Program-made: the position numbers and the translations under genes | DNA from: Clostridium sp. CAG:138 | GTDB taxonomy: Bacteria > Bacillota > Clostridia > Christensenellales > CAG-138 | Reading direction: 5' to 3' | Length of the DNA stretch: 52,807 bases | Assembly: GCA_000435055.1 (NCBI GenBank) | Contig: FR879680.1 | Location: 67,024-119,830 of the forward strand | In this document: piece by piece, positions 36,863 to 43,457 of the stretch | Numbering within the stretch: the stretch's first letter is position 1 | How the letters are laid out: every line of letters starts with the position of its first letter | Notes under the pieces: model-generated | What the model was told of the DNA's origin: nothing | Database searches by the model: none | The model's input: the letters and a program-made list of their open reading frames with translations, nothing else

Positions 36863-38902
36863 TCAATGCCTGCGGCGGTATTTTATTAAGAAAAAAAATA
36901 TTGCTCCGACTGAGACTGCGACAGCAAACACAAGAGGAATAAGCCAAATCAAAAACTTAGGTTTATTGATAAGGGCCTCAACGGCGCCCATCCCGTCGGC
37001 AAAAAAACCGGCCAGCGAAAGCAGCAGCGCAATCAGAGCAGAAATCGCTGCCCACTTGTTAAAGTCCGTATCCAAGGTCGTGTTTGCGGCGGAATACAGC
37101 GCGTCAAGCTGATTTTGTAATGCTTCACGCTGTTTGCCCACAAAAAGGAATTCGCGGAGCATTCCGTACAACTCGCAGCCCTGCTCCTGTGCCGTGACTT
37201 CAAACAGGTCAAGCTGACTTTGAAAAGCAACAAAGCGTTCCTGAAGCTTGTTCAGGGCAATAATGTTTTGTATACTGATTTTCTTCTTTGGGTTCTTAAT
37301 ATGCGCGGAAAGCAGCGCAGCATCCGCTTGGAATTTAATCAGCGAGGCGCGCTGAACAAGTGCGAAACATGCAAGCCGCGTGTATTGAGTCAAAAACGGC
37401 AGGATTACCGGAGCGTAGACGGATTCGGAAGTGACGCAGACGAGGCTGTAATTTGTGACAGCCTGCAAGGTGCCGCAACTCAGCCAGCGCCTGTAAACAT
37501 GTGCCGAAAGCAGCTCTTTTCGCATTTCGGCAGTCGGACAGCTTACGTTGCCTTCCGTGTCGATAAACACAAACTCATATAAGGAATTTGCGGTTTTATC
37601 ATCGTGAAGATAGTTGAATTCTCCCAAAACGTTTGCGGCAGTGTAAAACTTCGCCGTTTTCGTGTCGGCAACGCAGCAGCAAACGAACATTCTGTCGTCC
37701 AATACGGGGCTGATAAGATATTTTGAGTTTGTGCCGCGCTTGGAAGAAAAAGTTTTTTCACTATGTTTTTTATCAGATGGATCGCCCGATTTGCCGGAGG
37801 CTTTTTCGGGCGCGGAAGAATAATTCAGAACATCGGTGATAAAGTTTGCAACATGCGTGAGGGACAGGTATTCAAAAAGCATTTCCGTGTTTCGGCATTT
37901 GTAAACAAAATCCTTGAAATTATCCGAAAAACGTTCGATTTTAGGCGACCCGTCCGCATTCCTGCCCGCTGTAAACTCAAAGTCAAAGCTGTCGGCACAA
38001 AGCGAAAAATATCTTTCGGGATCGGGAACGGGCAGCAGCGGAAGATTGATCCTTCGGCCGTATTCGTTGATGGCCTTAACGGATTCAATGTTTGCCTGAC
38101 TCGTTTTTCCGTCCTTTGCAAGGCCGTGATTTTCGCATTCAAGCATGAATATGCCGATTCCGGTGTTGAAAAGAATAACACGCACTGCATTTACATGCAG
38201 ATCATATGTGATATTGCGCGTGATATAATAATGCGCCTGCAGCTTTTTGTCCCTGCCTTCCGGACGGAATTCAAATGTGTGTGAAATTTCCGAATGCGAG
38301 TTGTTATTCAAAGAGGTATACAGCGCATTGCGCATTGCAGGGTTGAAATACTGATATTCCTGATATGCAAGCCGGATATTTTCAAGCTTGGCATCTTCCT
38401 TATCGCCGTCAAGCGCGGTCACTGTCCGCAAAATTTTGTCAACATCCAAACATGCACAGCCTTTTGCAGAGGAATGCTTTTTGAACTTTGACGGACGGTT
38501 AAACGGAAACTTCCGCTTGCCATTTTCGGAGCAGCATTCGTCACTGTACCACATACCGTTTTCTTTAAAGTATTCTACAACGGATTCAAAGTCAAATTCG
38601 GTTTTTCCGCGAGGATCTTCGATATTGAACGGAAGCATGAATGTGTGGTAACTGTATACGGACGATTTCTTCCTGTCCAACAGCTCAACGGCCTTTGCTT
38701 CAATGTCATAATTCGGAGAAGCACCGACAGCATCTGCGATAAACGGCGAGAAAAGCGTGTGAAAACTATAGTTCAGTTTCGGTCTTTTTCGTCTTTCCGA
38801 CTCCTCTTGGATTTTCTTAAGCACGTTAATATCGTACGGAAGAAAACCCGTGTTGTTCGGGAGCATTGAAAAACGGTTGGCAAAATAATAATTTGAGTTC
38901 AT
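36863..38902 (-). CDS. CorA-like membrane effector associated with type III-B CRISPR
   Basis: 679 residues and the first gene of the cmr operon. The N-terminal two-thirds is soluble and includes VRVILFNTGIGIFMLECEN and INEYGRRINLPLLP, a block I associate with CorA-like proteins of type III loci. Residues about 520-615 are helical and charged (ALNKLQERFVAFQSQLDL), like the CorA stalk. The C-terminus has two membrane helices (about 617-635 and 650-673). GMG (637-639) follows helix 1 where CorA transporters have GMN, and the tail is basic (KYRRRH). In characterised systems a CorA-like protein acts as the membrane effector of Cas10-made SAM-AMP. That role here is inferred. Ribosome binding site AAGGAG. 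Confidence 0.68.
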   Translation of the reverse strand: MNSNYYFANRFSMLPNNTGFLPYDINVLKKIQEESERRKRPKLNYSFHTLFSPFIADAVGASPNYDIEAKAVELLDRKKSSVYSYHTFMLPFNIEDPRGKTEFDFESVVEYFKENGMWYSDECCSENGKRKFPFNRPSKFKKHSSAKGCACLDVDKILRTVTALDGDKEDAKLENIRLAYQEYQYFNPAMRNALYTSLNNNSHSEISHTFEFRPEGRDKKLQAHYYITRNITYDLHVNAVRVILFNTGIGIFMLECENHGLAKDGKTSQANIESVKAINEYGRRINLPLLPVPDPERYFSLCADSFDFEFTAGRNADGSPKIERFSDNFKDFVYKCRNTEMLFEYLSLTHVANFITDVLNYSSAPEKASGKSGDPSDKKHSEKTFSSKRGTNSKYLISPVLDDRMFVCCCVADTKTAKFYTAANVLGEFNYLHDDKTANSLYEFVFIDTEGNVSCPTAEMRKELLSAHVYRRWLSCGTLQAVTNYSLVCVTSESVYAPVILPFLTQYTRLACFALVQRASLIKFQADAALLSAHIKNPKKKISIQNIIALNKLQERFVAFQSQLDLFEVTAQEQGCELYGMLREFLFVGKQREALQNQLDALYSAANTTLDTDFNKWAAISALIALLLSLAGFFADGMGAVEALINKPKFLIWLIPLVFAVAVSVGAIFFFLIKYRRRH

Positions 38903-38985
38903 GCAAACAACAAATACTCCTTACAGTTTCATCACAAATTACAATTAAAAGGTTCATTCTTAATCGGATACATTAATCTAAATAT

Positions 38986-39014
38986 ATCTTACCGCATATT
39001 GCGAATTTTGTCAA
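38986..39014 (-). promoter_or_regulatory. Promoter of the CorA-like/cmr operon
   Basis: Reading the minus strand: perfect TTGACA (39014-39009), a 17-bp spacer and TAAGAT (38991-38986). Transcription would start near 38979, about 75 nt before the first start codon. No other promoter is evident between the tightly packed genes, so this probably serves all seven. Confidence 0.75.
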
Positions 39015-39046
39015 GACCTTTCGAAAACTTTTGTTTAAAGCTGAAA

Positions 39047-39093
39047 TCAAAAAAAGTTATCCGCAGTTTATGATTAAATTGCGGATAACTTTT
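39047..39093 (-). terminator. Rho-independent terminator of the DUF362 gene
   Basis: A perfect 14-bp stem, AAAAGTTATCCGCA with TGCGGATAACTTTT (39052-39065 and 39080-39093). On the minus strand it runs into TTTTTTTGATTT. It insulates the DUF362 transcript from the cmr promoter about 30 bp further on. Each arm also contains a TTATCCGCA DnaA-box-like 9-mer. Confidence 0.85.
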
Positions 39094-39163
39094 GCTCAGA
39101 ATCGAACCGGTGCCGAAAAACGGCACAAGGTTTCGGGTTTCGAACGAAATAAAATCTGAATGC

Positions 39164-40042
39164 TTACAGTTTTATCAGCTCATATTCCTTGCTGCCGAAC
39201 CCCAACTCCGCTGCGGCATCAATCGTGTGTGCGCCGTTGCGGCTTTCAATGCGCTCAAGCAAATGATCCCTGCCGGGGTCGTCGGAGGCATAAACAAGGT
39301 CAAGACATGCGCGATCGACAGCTATCGGGTCAAGTGATGCAAGAATTCCGATATCTGCCATGCAGGGATCTTCCGCAACGGAACAGCAATCGCAGTCAAC
39401 GGACATATTCTTCATGACGTTGATAAAAACCATATTGCCGTTGAAATGACGCACGACGGCTTCCGCCGCGTCGGCCATGGATTCAAGAAACGAGTTGTGG
39501 TCGCCTGTCCAAATCTTCTCCGGCTCGCCTGCACCGTGGATATATGCCTTGCCGTAGGAGGAGGCGCAGCCGATGGAAAGCTGCTTCAGCGCGCCGCCGA
39601 ACCCGCCCATCGGATGCCCCTTGAAATGGGAAAGCACAAGCATGGAGCCATAGTTAAGCATGTTTTTGCCGACCTGAACCTTTTTGATGCGCTTGCCGTT
39701 CGGAATCAAAAGCTCGGCATCCGGCCCTTCCGCATCCATAATGTCAACGGTGAAATGCTTGCTCCAACCGTGTTTTTCCATGGTTTCACGGTGTTTTTCG
39801 GTTGTGTTGCGTCCGCCGTCGTAGGCGGTGTTGCATTCAACCACGGTTCCGTGCACATCATTGACGATAGGCTGCCAAAATTCCGGTTTCAAAAAGTTTT
39901 GATTGCCGGGTTCGCCCGAATGCAGTTTTACGGCAACTTTGCCGGGAAGAATTCCGCCGGGCAGGTCATTCGATGCCGCATGAAAAAGCTCAACCACCTT
40001 TTCAGCTGTGATTTCGGAAGAAAAAAACACTTTTGATTTCAT
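39164..40042 (-). CDS. DUF362 domain protein
   Basis: 292 residues. KSKVFFSSEITAEKVVELF starts the protein. PGKVAVKLHSGEPGNQNFLK, VVECNTAYDGGRNTTEKH and VLSHFKGHPMGGFGGALKQL are DUF362 landmarks. NMSVDCDCCSVAEDPCMADI adds a cysteine cluster that could hold a metal. GILASLDPIAVDRACLDLVY is the conserved C-terminal block. Unlike the copy at 23331 it has no separate ferredoxin domain. It is transcribed alone, with AAGGAGT before ATG 40042 and a strong terminator after the stop. The reaction is unknown. Confidence 0.85.
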   Translation of the reverse strand: MKSKVFFSSEITAEKVVELFHAASNDLPGGILPGKVAVKLHSGEPGNQNFLKPEFWQPIVNDVHGTVVECNTAYDGGRNTTEKHRETMEKHGWSKHFTVDIMDAEGPDAELLIPNGKRIKKVQVGKNMLNYGSMLVLSHFKGHPMGGFGGALKQLSIGCASSYGKAYIHGAGEPEKIWTGDHNSFLESMADAAEAVVRHFNGNMVFINVMKNMSVDCDCCSVAEDPCMADIGILASLDPIAVDRACLDLVYASDDPGRDHLLERIESRNGAHTIDAAAELGFGSKEYELIKL

Positions 40043-40129
40043 TTACGAGACTCCTTACAATGGATAAATTAAAAACTGATTAGCAATAACTTCATCCGCT
40101 TCCTGCTGTCCTGTTCCGCATTTTCAAAT

Positions 40130-40642
40130 TTATTCCGCATGAATGCTTGCCTTGTAGCGGCTCAGCTTGACTGCATCGTCAATCTCAAGATCGTTTGTGC
40201 CGCTGAGTGACTCAAGGTGATGCGTGAATTCGTGCCGCAAGATGTGCCGAACCTCGGCCTTCAGCTTTTCGTCCGGCAAATTCCCGTAACTGCGCAAAAT
40301 CGAACCGCCGTACAACACAATGCTCCGTCCCATCTGCGGCGAGTTCCTGTATTCACCCAACACAAGCAGCGGTTTTTTCGGATCGGATTGCGGGTGCGCT
40401 TTTGTAATCGGAGAAAGTATGATTCCTCCGTTTAGCTCACGGTAAAATACCTGCGGAAGCTCCTCTGCCGCTTCATCGGCAAATATGCGCAGCTTGTCCA
40501 ATCGTTCGGAATAGGTCGGTGCGCGCTTTGCCGCACATGCTTGCGGCGCAGCTGAAGAAATGTTCGGATTAAAAACCTTCTCTCCCGAACAGGTTTGCGG
40601 CGCGGCGGAAAAAACATTGACATTTATGTCTTTTTGCTCCAA
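40130..40642 (-). CDS. Small zincin-type metallopeptidase
   Basis: 170 residues from TTG 40642, which has GGAGGAAT upstream. A Ser/Ala/Cys-rich start contains two imperfect copies of SSAAPQxC. The catalytic part reads ERLDKLRIFADEAAEELPQV, LLVLGEYRNSPQMGRSIVLY and RHILRHEFTHHLESL. HEFTHH is a HExxHH zinc motif. The layout (L-P-x-x-hydrophobic, a G-x-Y loop, then HExxH near the C-terminus) matches the small Zincin_1-type metallopeptidase family. The substrate is unknown. It is divergent from the CRISPR leader, and its promoter overlaps the leader edge. Confidence 0.8.
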   Translation of the reverse strand: MEQKDINVNVFSAAPQTCSGEKVFNPNISSAAPQACAAKRAPTYSERLDKLRIFADEAAEELPQVFYRELNGGIILSPITKAHPQSDPKKPLLVLGEYRNSPQMGRSIVLYGGSILRSYGNLPDEKLKAEVRHILRHEFTHHLESLSGTNDLEIDDAVKLSRYKASIHAE

Positions 40643-40740
40643 AGCTATTCCTCCGTTTCCTCTCAGCATCGGAACCGGCACTGCACGCAAATTTGTAAAT
40701 CACTTGCAGATCGCACTGCCCAATGACGGCTCCCGATTGC

Positions 40741-40769
40741 ATTGTACATCATATTTAAGAATATTTCAA
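40741..40769 (-). promoter_or_regulatory. Promoter of the zincin gene, overlapping the leader edge
   Basis: On the minus strand: TTGAAA (40769-40764), a 17-bp spacer and TACAAT (40746-40741). The -35 lies inside the first bases of leader copy A; the -10 lies outside it. Confidence 0.55.
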
Positions 40770-41037
40770 GTGAAAACGAAGGGCGATCCGGTTTGGTTCG
40801 AACGCCGGCAATACAGATAAAATTAATATATTATCGCAGCGGGACATAAAAATGTACAGCAGCGTTTTATCATATCGAATTGAATATGTCTCAATGAAGG
40901 AATAGTACTGTCAGAAATATAAAAAGAACATGTAAGCACGCAATAAGCGAAGTCAATATTTGTGGTGAACAGAAAGAATGACGCTGAATGCCATATGTTG
41001 CTTTTTTTGACGGATAAAGGTATAATATAACCGATTA
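40760..41037 (+). promoter_or_regulatory. CRISPR leader, copy A
   Basis: A 278-bp A/T-rich non-coding segment directly abutting the first repeat. Its 3' end carries TTGCTT (40998-41003), 17 bp, TATAAT (41021-41026), so transcription starts almost at the leader-repeat junction. The whole segment recurs at 42412-42689 with 8 differences, all transitions, and no gaps. Frames in it are not conserved between copies, so it is not coding. The rest of the gap from the zincin start (40643-40759) holds only the zincin promoter and leader. Confidence 0.82.
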
Positions 41038-41065
41038 GTTTTCCCCGCATCCGCGGGGGTGATCC
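41038..41065 (+). CRISPR. CRISPR repeat R1 (type I-E class), leader-adjacent
   Basis: 28 bp, beginning GTTTTCCCCGCATCCGC and ending GGGGGTGATCC. The stem CCCCGC/GCGGGG and the GTGATCC end are characteristic of type I-E repeats in Firmicutes and Actinobacteria. It follows leader A immediately, but no spacer-length interval follows; the next repeat is 265 bp away, beyond a small gene. Confidence 0.88.
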
Positions 41066-41105
41066 TACGAGGTTAAACTCAAAAACCGAAAGGAGCGTAA
41101 ACGAA

Positions 41106-41300
41106 ATGAAAATTAAATATATTGGCCCCTCTTTTGGTGTGGATAGTTTAACCAACGGTAAAACATACGAGGCCATCGAGGAGGATGGTATGTATAGAGT
41201 TATTGACGATAGCGGCGAGGACTACCTTTACTCAAAGGAAAACCCCGCACCGCTTGACGGTAGCTCCCCCGGCGGCAAATGGGTTATTGTTGAACAGTAA
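41106..41300 (+). CDS. Small protein lying between CRISPR repeats R1 and R2
   Basis: 64 residues starting MKIKYIGPSFGVDSLTNGK and containing YRVIDDSGEDYLYSKENPAP, ending GGKWVIVEQ. It looks like a small beta-rich (SH3-like) acidic domain. I have an impression of similar small proteins scattered in Firmicute accessory regions, but I cannot name a family or function. The start has AAAGGAGCG ten bases upstream, so it looks genuinely translated. It sits 40 bp after R1 and 30 bp before R2, in the place where spacers would be. Confidence 0.78.
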   Translation: MKIKYIGPSFGVDSLTNGKTYEAIEEDGMYRVIDDSGEDYLYSKENPAPLDGSSPGGKWVIVEQ

Positions 41301-41330
41301 CCCCTCATAAACCCCATAACGGTTGTTAAA

Positions 41331-41419
41331 GTTTTCCCTGCATCCGCGGGGGTGATCCTCGGTATACCCCTTCCCCCCTCGCTCTGCCGCCGTTTTCCCC
41401 GCACCTGCTGGGGTGATCC
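41331..41419 (+). CRISPR. Minimal CRISPR unit R2-spacer-R3
   Basis: Two 28-bp repeats (41331-41358 and 41392-41419) flank one 33-nt spacer (41359-41391), giving the 61-bp period typical of type I-E arrays. R2 differs from R1 by one base (CCCTGC, wobble-compatible with the stem). R3 differs by three in the stem-loop (GCACCTGCT), as expected for a leader-distal decaying repeat. The spacer is C/T-rich on this strand, and its origin cannot be judged here. Confidence 0.88.
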
Positions 41420-41422
41420 GAA

Positions 41423-41515
41423 TTGAAAATCATACTATCCGGATACGATGAATTAGAGAACGCGACAGAGACGCTAATTCATTGGAACTACAACAAGATT
41501 CTACAAATGAGGTAA
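41423..41515 (+). CDS. 30-residue ORF whose ribosome binding site would be CRISPR repeat R3
   Basis: It begins TTG 41423, three bases after R3, and reads LKIILSGYDELENATETLIH before stopping at TAA 41515, five bases before the next gene. The only ribosome-binding-like sequence is the GGGGTGATCC end of the repeat, correctly spaced. It could be a leader peptide coupled to the 234-residue gene or the stub of a lost gene. Confidence 0.35.
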   Translation: MKIILSGYDELENATETLIHWNYNKILQMR

Positions 41516-41519
41516 CTGA

Positions 41520-42224
41520 GTGAAAATATATCTTTCAAAGAATGGATCATATGTGACCGGAGACTGCGTGATGCTTCATCGCAACGGAACGGTGTATCCA
41601 TGTATAGATAATAGATATCATCCGAATCCCGGAACAGAGGAAACTGAGTATGACGAGATAGAACGTCCTGTAGACTGGCTAATCGCAAATGGCTTTCTTT
41701 CAGACGAGATTGAGATGTGGCTTTATGCTCGGATTGCTGCTTTAATCGATGAAGATGGATATGACGCAGATGCTGATATGAACGAGATAGTTAATTCCAT
41801 AATGTATAGCGACAGTTATCAAGTCGATTCAAAAACTCGTCAACTCATAGGAGATATCTATGCCTGGATGGGCGACGAAGATAATCTGCGTAACTGCATA
41901 GATATAAATGAATCACAATACGCTCGGGATATAGCTCGATTCATAAACGAGAATTTTCTCCGCATTCGTGCAGGGGGCAAGCTGAACCCGGACGGAACAA
42001 ACTCAATCTACTTCAGAATATCGTCGCACGGATATGATTGGCGTCGTAATATTGAAAATTTCCTCCGGGATACTTTTGATAGCCCTGACAAGATGCCAAA
42101 CTACATCTGGATAGGTCATGATGCTGAAACAAATCCGCCGGAAGTCACTCTGTTCGAAGGAACCCCCAATGACTTCATTGAGCAGTTTGATTCAAAAGTG
42201 ATAGCTCATATACAGCTTGATTAA
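41520..42224 (+). CDS. Acidic protein of unknown function between repeats R3 and R4
   Basis: 234 residues from GTG 41520, with ATGAGGTAACT upstream. The protein is acidic, soluble in appearance and without signal or membrane segment. Visible blocks are KIYLSKNGSYVTGDCVMLHR, a helical middle (SKTRQLIGDIYAWMGDEDNL) and an Arg/Trp-containing NSIYFRISSHGYDWRRNIE. The C-terminus is beta-rich (PPEVTLFEGTPNDFIEQFDS). I do not recognise it; it is not a known Cas protein by motif. Its codon use looks more A/T-rich than the gyrase genes, suggesting acquisition. A terminator follows. A defence accessory, inhibitor or immunity role would be a guess. Confidence 0.82.
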   Translation: MKIYLSKNGSYVTGDCVMLHRNGTVYPCIDNRYHPNPGTEETEYDEIERPVDWLIANGFLSDEIEMWLYARIAALIDEDGYDADADMNEIVNSIMYSDSYQVDSKTRQLIGDIYAWMGDEDNLRNCIDINESQYARDIARFINENFLRIRAGGKLNPDGTNSIYFRISSHGYDWRRNIENFLRDTFDSPDKMPNYIWIGHDAETNPPEVTLFEGTPNDFIEQFDSKVIAHIQLD

Positions 42225-42230
42225 CAGGTT

Positions 42231-42264
42231 GATCTCGCCCGCGATCGCCACGAGATCGTGTTTT
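42231..42264 (+). terminator. Terminator of the 234-residue gene
   Basis: GATCTCG (42231-42237) pairs with CGAGATC (42251-42257), followed by GTGTTTT. It starts 7 bp after the stop. Between here and R4 (42265-42372) I see no convincing gene. Confidence 0.7.
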
Positions 42265-42372
42265 AACTTAACCCCCAACATTATCACTAAGATAAACAAA
42301 TGTCCTCCCTCGTCATCGAGTACAAAGGCTATCCGAAGGAGGATATTTTTTTGTTGACTGAACAACGGTCAA

Positions 42373-42400
42373 GTTTTCCCCGCATACGCGGGGGTGATCC
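42373..42400 (+). CRISPR. CRISPR repeat R4
   Basis: 28 bp, identical to R1 except for one loop base (GCATACGC). It is the last intact repeat and lies 11 bp before leader copy B, so there is no spacer on its right side. Any reading frame through it (FPRIRGGDP) is a by-product of the repeat sequence. Confidence 0.85.
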
Positions 42401-42411
42401 GGAGTTGTATA

Positions 42412-42689
42412 AATATTTCAAGCGAAAACGAAGGGCAATCCGGTTTGGTTCGAACGCCGGCAATACAGATAAAATTAATATATTATCGCAGCGGGACATA
42501 AAAATGTACAGCAGCGTTTTATCATATCGAATTGAATATGTCTCAATGAAGGAATAATACCGTCAGAAATATAAAAAGAACATGTAAGCACACAATAAAC
42601 GAAGTCAATATTTGTAGTGAACAGAAAGAATGACGCTGAATGTCATATGTTGCTTTTTTTGACGGATAAAGGTATAATATAACCGATTA
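42412..42689 (+). promoter_or_regulatory. CRISPR leader, copy B, with no repeat following
   Basis: A 278-bp copy of leader A with 8 transitions and no gaps. Promoter TTGCTT (42650-42655), 17 bp, TATAAT (42673-42678). Similarity ends exactly after CCGATTA, the base where R1 begins in copy A; here AAGGGCAATTG follows instead. The promoter therefore transcribes the small ORFs downstream. Confidence 0.85.
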
Positions 42690-42712
42690 AAGGGCAATTG
42701 CAGAATGCTGCA

Positions 42713-42814
42713 ATGAAATTGTACGCACTGAGAGGTAAAAAAATTGAACAGATTATCCAAAGAGCTTGTAGCGGCGGTTTTCCTGCAAAAGCCATGACAA
42801 TGATGTCTACATAA
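42713..42814 (+). CDS. Possible 33-residue peptide directly downstream of leader B
   Basis: ATG 42713 to TAA 42814 reads MKLYALRGKKIEQIIQRACS and ends AKAMTMMST. It is the first ORF of the leader-B transcript. The ribosome binding site is weak and no family is recognised. It could equally be the tail of a lost gene, since the frame is open upstream to the leader. Confidence 0.3.
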   Translation: MKLYALRGKKIEQIIQRACSGGFPAKAMTMMST

Positions 42815-42839
42815 CAACAGGTTTGATTAAGGAGGAAAA

Positions 42840-42899
42840 ATGACAATTGTTTTGATTATTTTGGTGGTGCTTGCACTGCCGTATCTGATACGTAAGTAG
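42840..42899 (+). CDS. 19-residue single-pass membrane peptide
   Basis: MTIVLIILVVLALPYLIRK, preceded by a strong TAAGGAGGAAAA ribosome binding site. One hydrophobic helix with a basic C-terminal pair gives the general look of type I toxin or small regulatory membrane peptides. It lies on the leader-B transcript. The near-ideal ribosome binding site makes translation likely despite the size; the role is unknown. Confidence 0.55.
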   Translation: MTIVLIILVVLALPYLIRK

Positions 42900-43007
42900 A
42901 GCAAAGTAATTCTTGTGGGCTGCCCTGTTCGGTGCAGGAAAAAATGCTGTTTCATGTGCAATATCGGAGTGAGCCGCAGCAAGTGCTTTTTTGCACTCAA
43001 GACAACA

Positions 43008-43030
43008 GTTTTATCCGCACCTGCGGGAAA
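43008..43030 (+). repeat. Probable decayed fifth CRISPR repeat
   Basis: GTTTTATCCGCACCTGCGGG keeps the GTTTT start and the CCGCACCTGC core of R3 but has lost the GTGATCC end. It is about 320 bp downstream of leader B, in the same orientation as the intact repeats. Confidence 0.4.
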
Positions 43031-43062
43031 ACACAAAACATCGTAAGAATGGAGGCGAAAAC

Positions 43063-43209
43063 AAGAGCAACGGAACGAAAATTGTATTGGGGCTGATAAT
43101 GTTTGCCCTCGGTATGCTGATTATGGTGTCAGCGTTTTGCCCGCCGTCATGTACGGTGAGACTGATTACGCGGCAACATCGGAAAACAAAAGCAACAGGA
43201 GAGTTGTGA
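43063..43209 (+). pseudogene. Decayed small membrane protein gene
   Basis: A GGAGGCGAAAAC ribosome binding site is followed by AAG where a start codon would be, then SNGTKIVLGLIMFALGMLIM, a membrane helix. After VSA the plausible continuation, LPAVMYGETDYAATSENKSN, is in another frame, indicating a frameshift near 43132. Both defects suggest a dead gene. No family is recognised. The stretch from here to gyrA has no intact gene. Confidence 0.35.
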
Positions 43210-43329
43210 AATGTCTGCGATTCTCAAATTTGATTGACAGAGCAGGCGTTTTCCGGCATATTCGGCAGTCACATTCGATTATTCAACGGTTGCTGCCGAG
43301 TGCGGGAGACAATGTCGAAATCAACAGAA

Positions 43330-43377
43330 AACACGGGAAGCACTGTCCGTTACGGAAGACTTCCCGTGTTTGTTTTT
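43330..43377. terminator. Terminator at the gyrA end
   Basis: A perfect 11-bp stem, AACACGGGAAG with CTTCCCGTGTT, and TGTTTTT on the plus strand; on the minus strand it is followed by TTCTG. It lies 80 bp past the gyrA stop and separates gyrA from the small-ORF transcript, probably working in both directions. Confidence 0.8.
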
Positions 43378-43457
43378 GAAGAAGTAATCGGTTGCTTGCC
43401 GAAACACTGCGGCAGAGCGGAGAGCTTCAGCCCGCGCGGCAGGTTCGGCGGCTGCGG

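Noticed and set aside
40823..41176. 117-residue minus-strand ORF across leader A and R1
   Set aside because: It is antisense to leader, repeat and the start of the 64-residue gene. Its counterpart in copy B breaks up, and there is no ribosome binding site.
42425..42465. tRNA-like T-loop (GGTTCGAAC) in both leaders
   Set aside because: The surrounding bases do not form a T-stem or the rest of a cloverleaf, so no tRNA or tRNA-derived attachment site can be claimed.
42300..42557. 85-residue plus-strand ORF spanning R4 and leader B
   Set aside because: It reads FPRIRGGDP from the repeat and runs into the leader. The corresponding frame in leader A is closed by a stop, so it is not a conserved gene.
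42951..42966. Possible second parS (TGTTTCATGTGCAATA)
   Set aside because: The right half does not match the palindrome, so ParB binding is unlikely.
42982..42998. Hairpin AGTGC-TTTTTT-GCACT as a terminator
   Set aside because: A five-base stem with a U-rich loop and no U-run after it; too weak to call.
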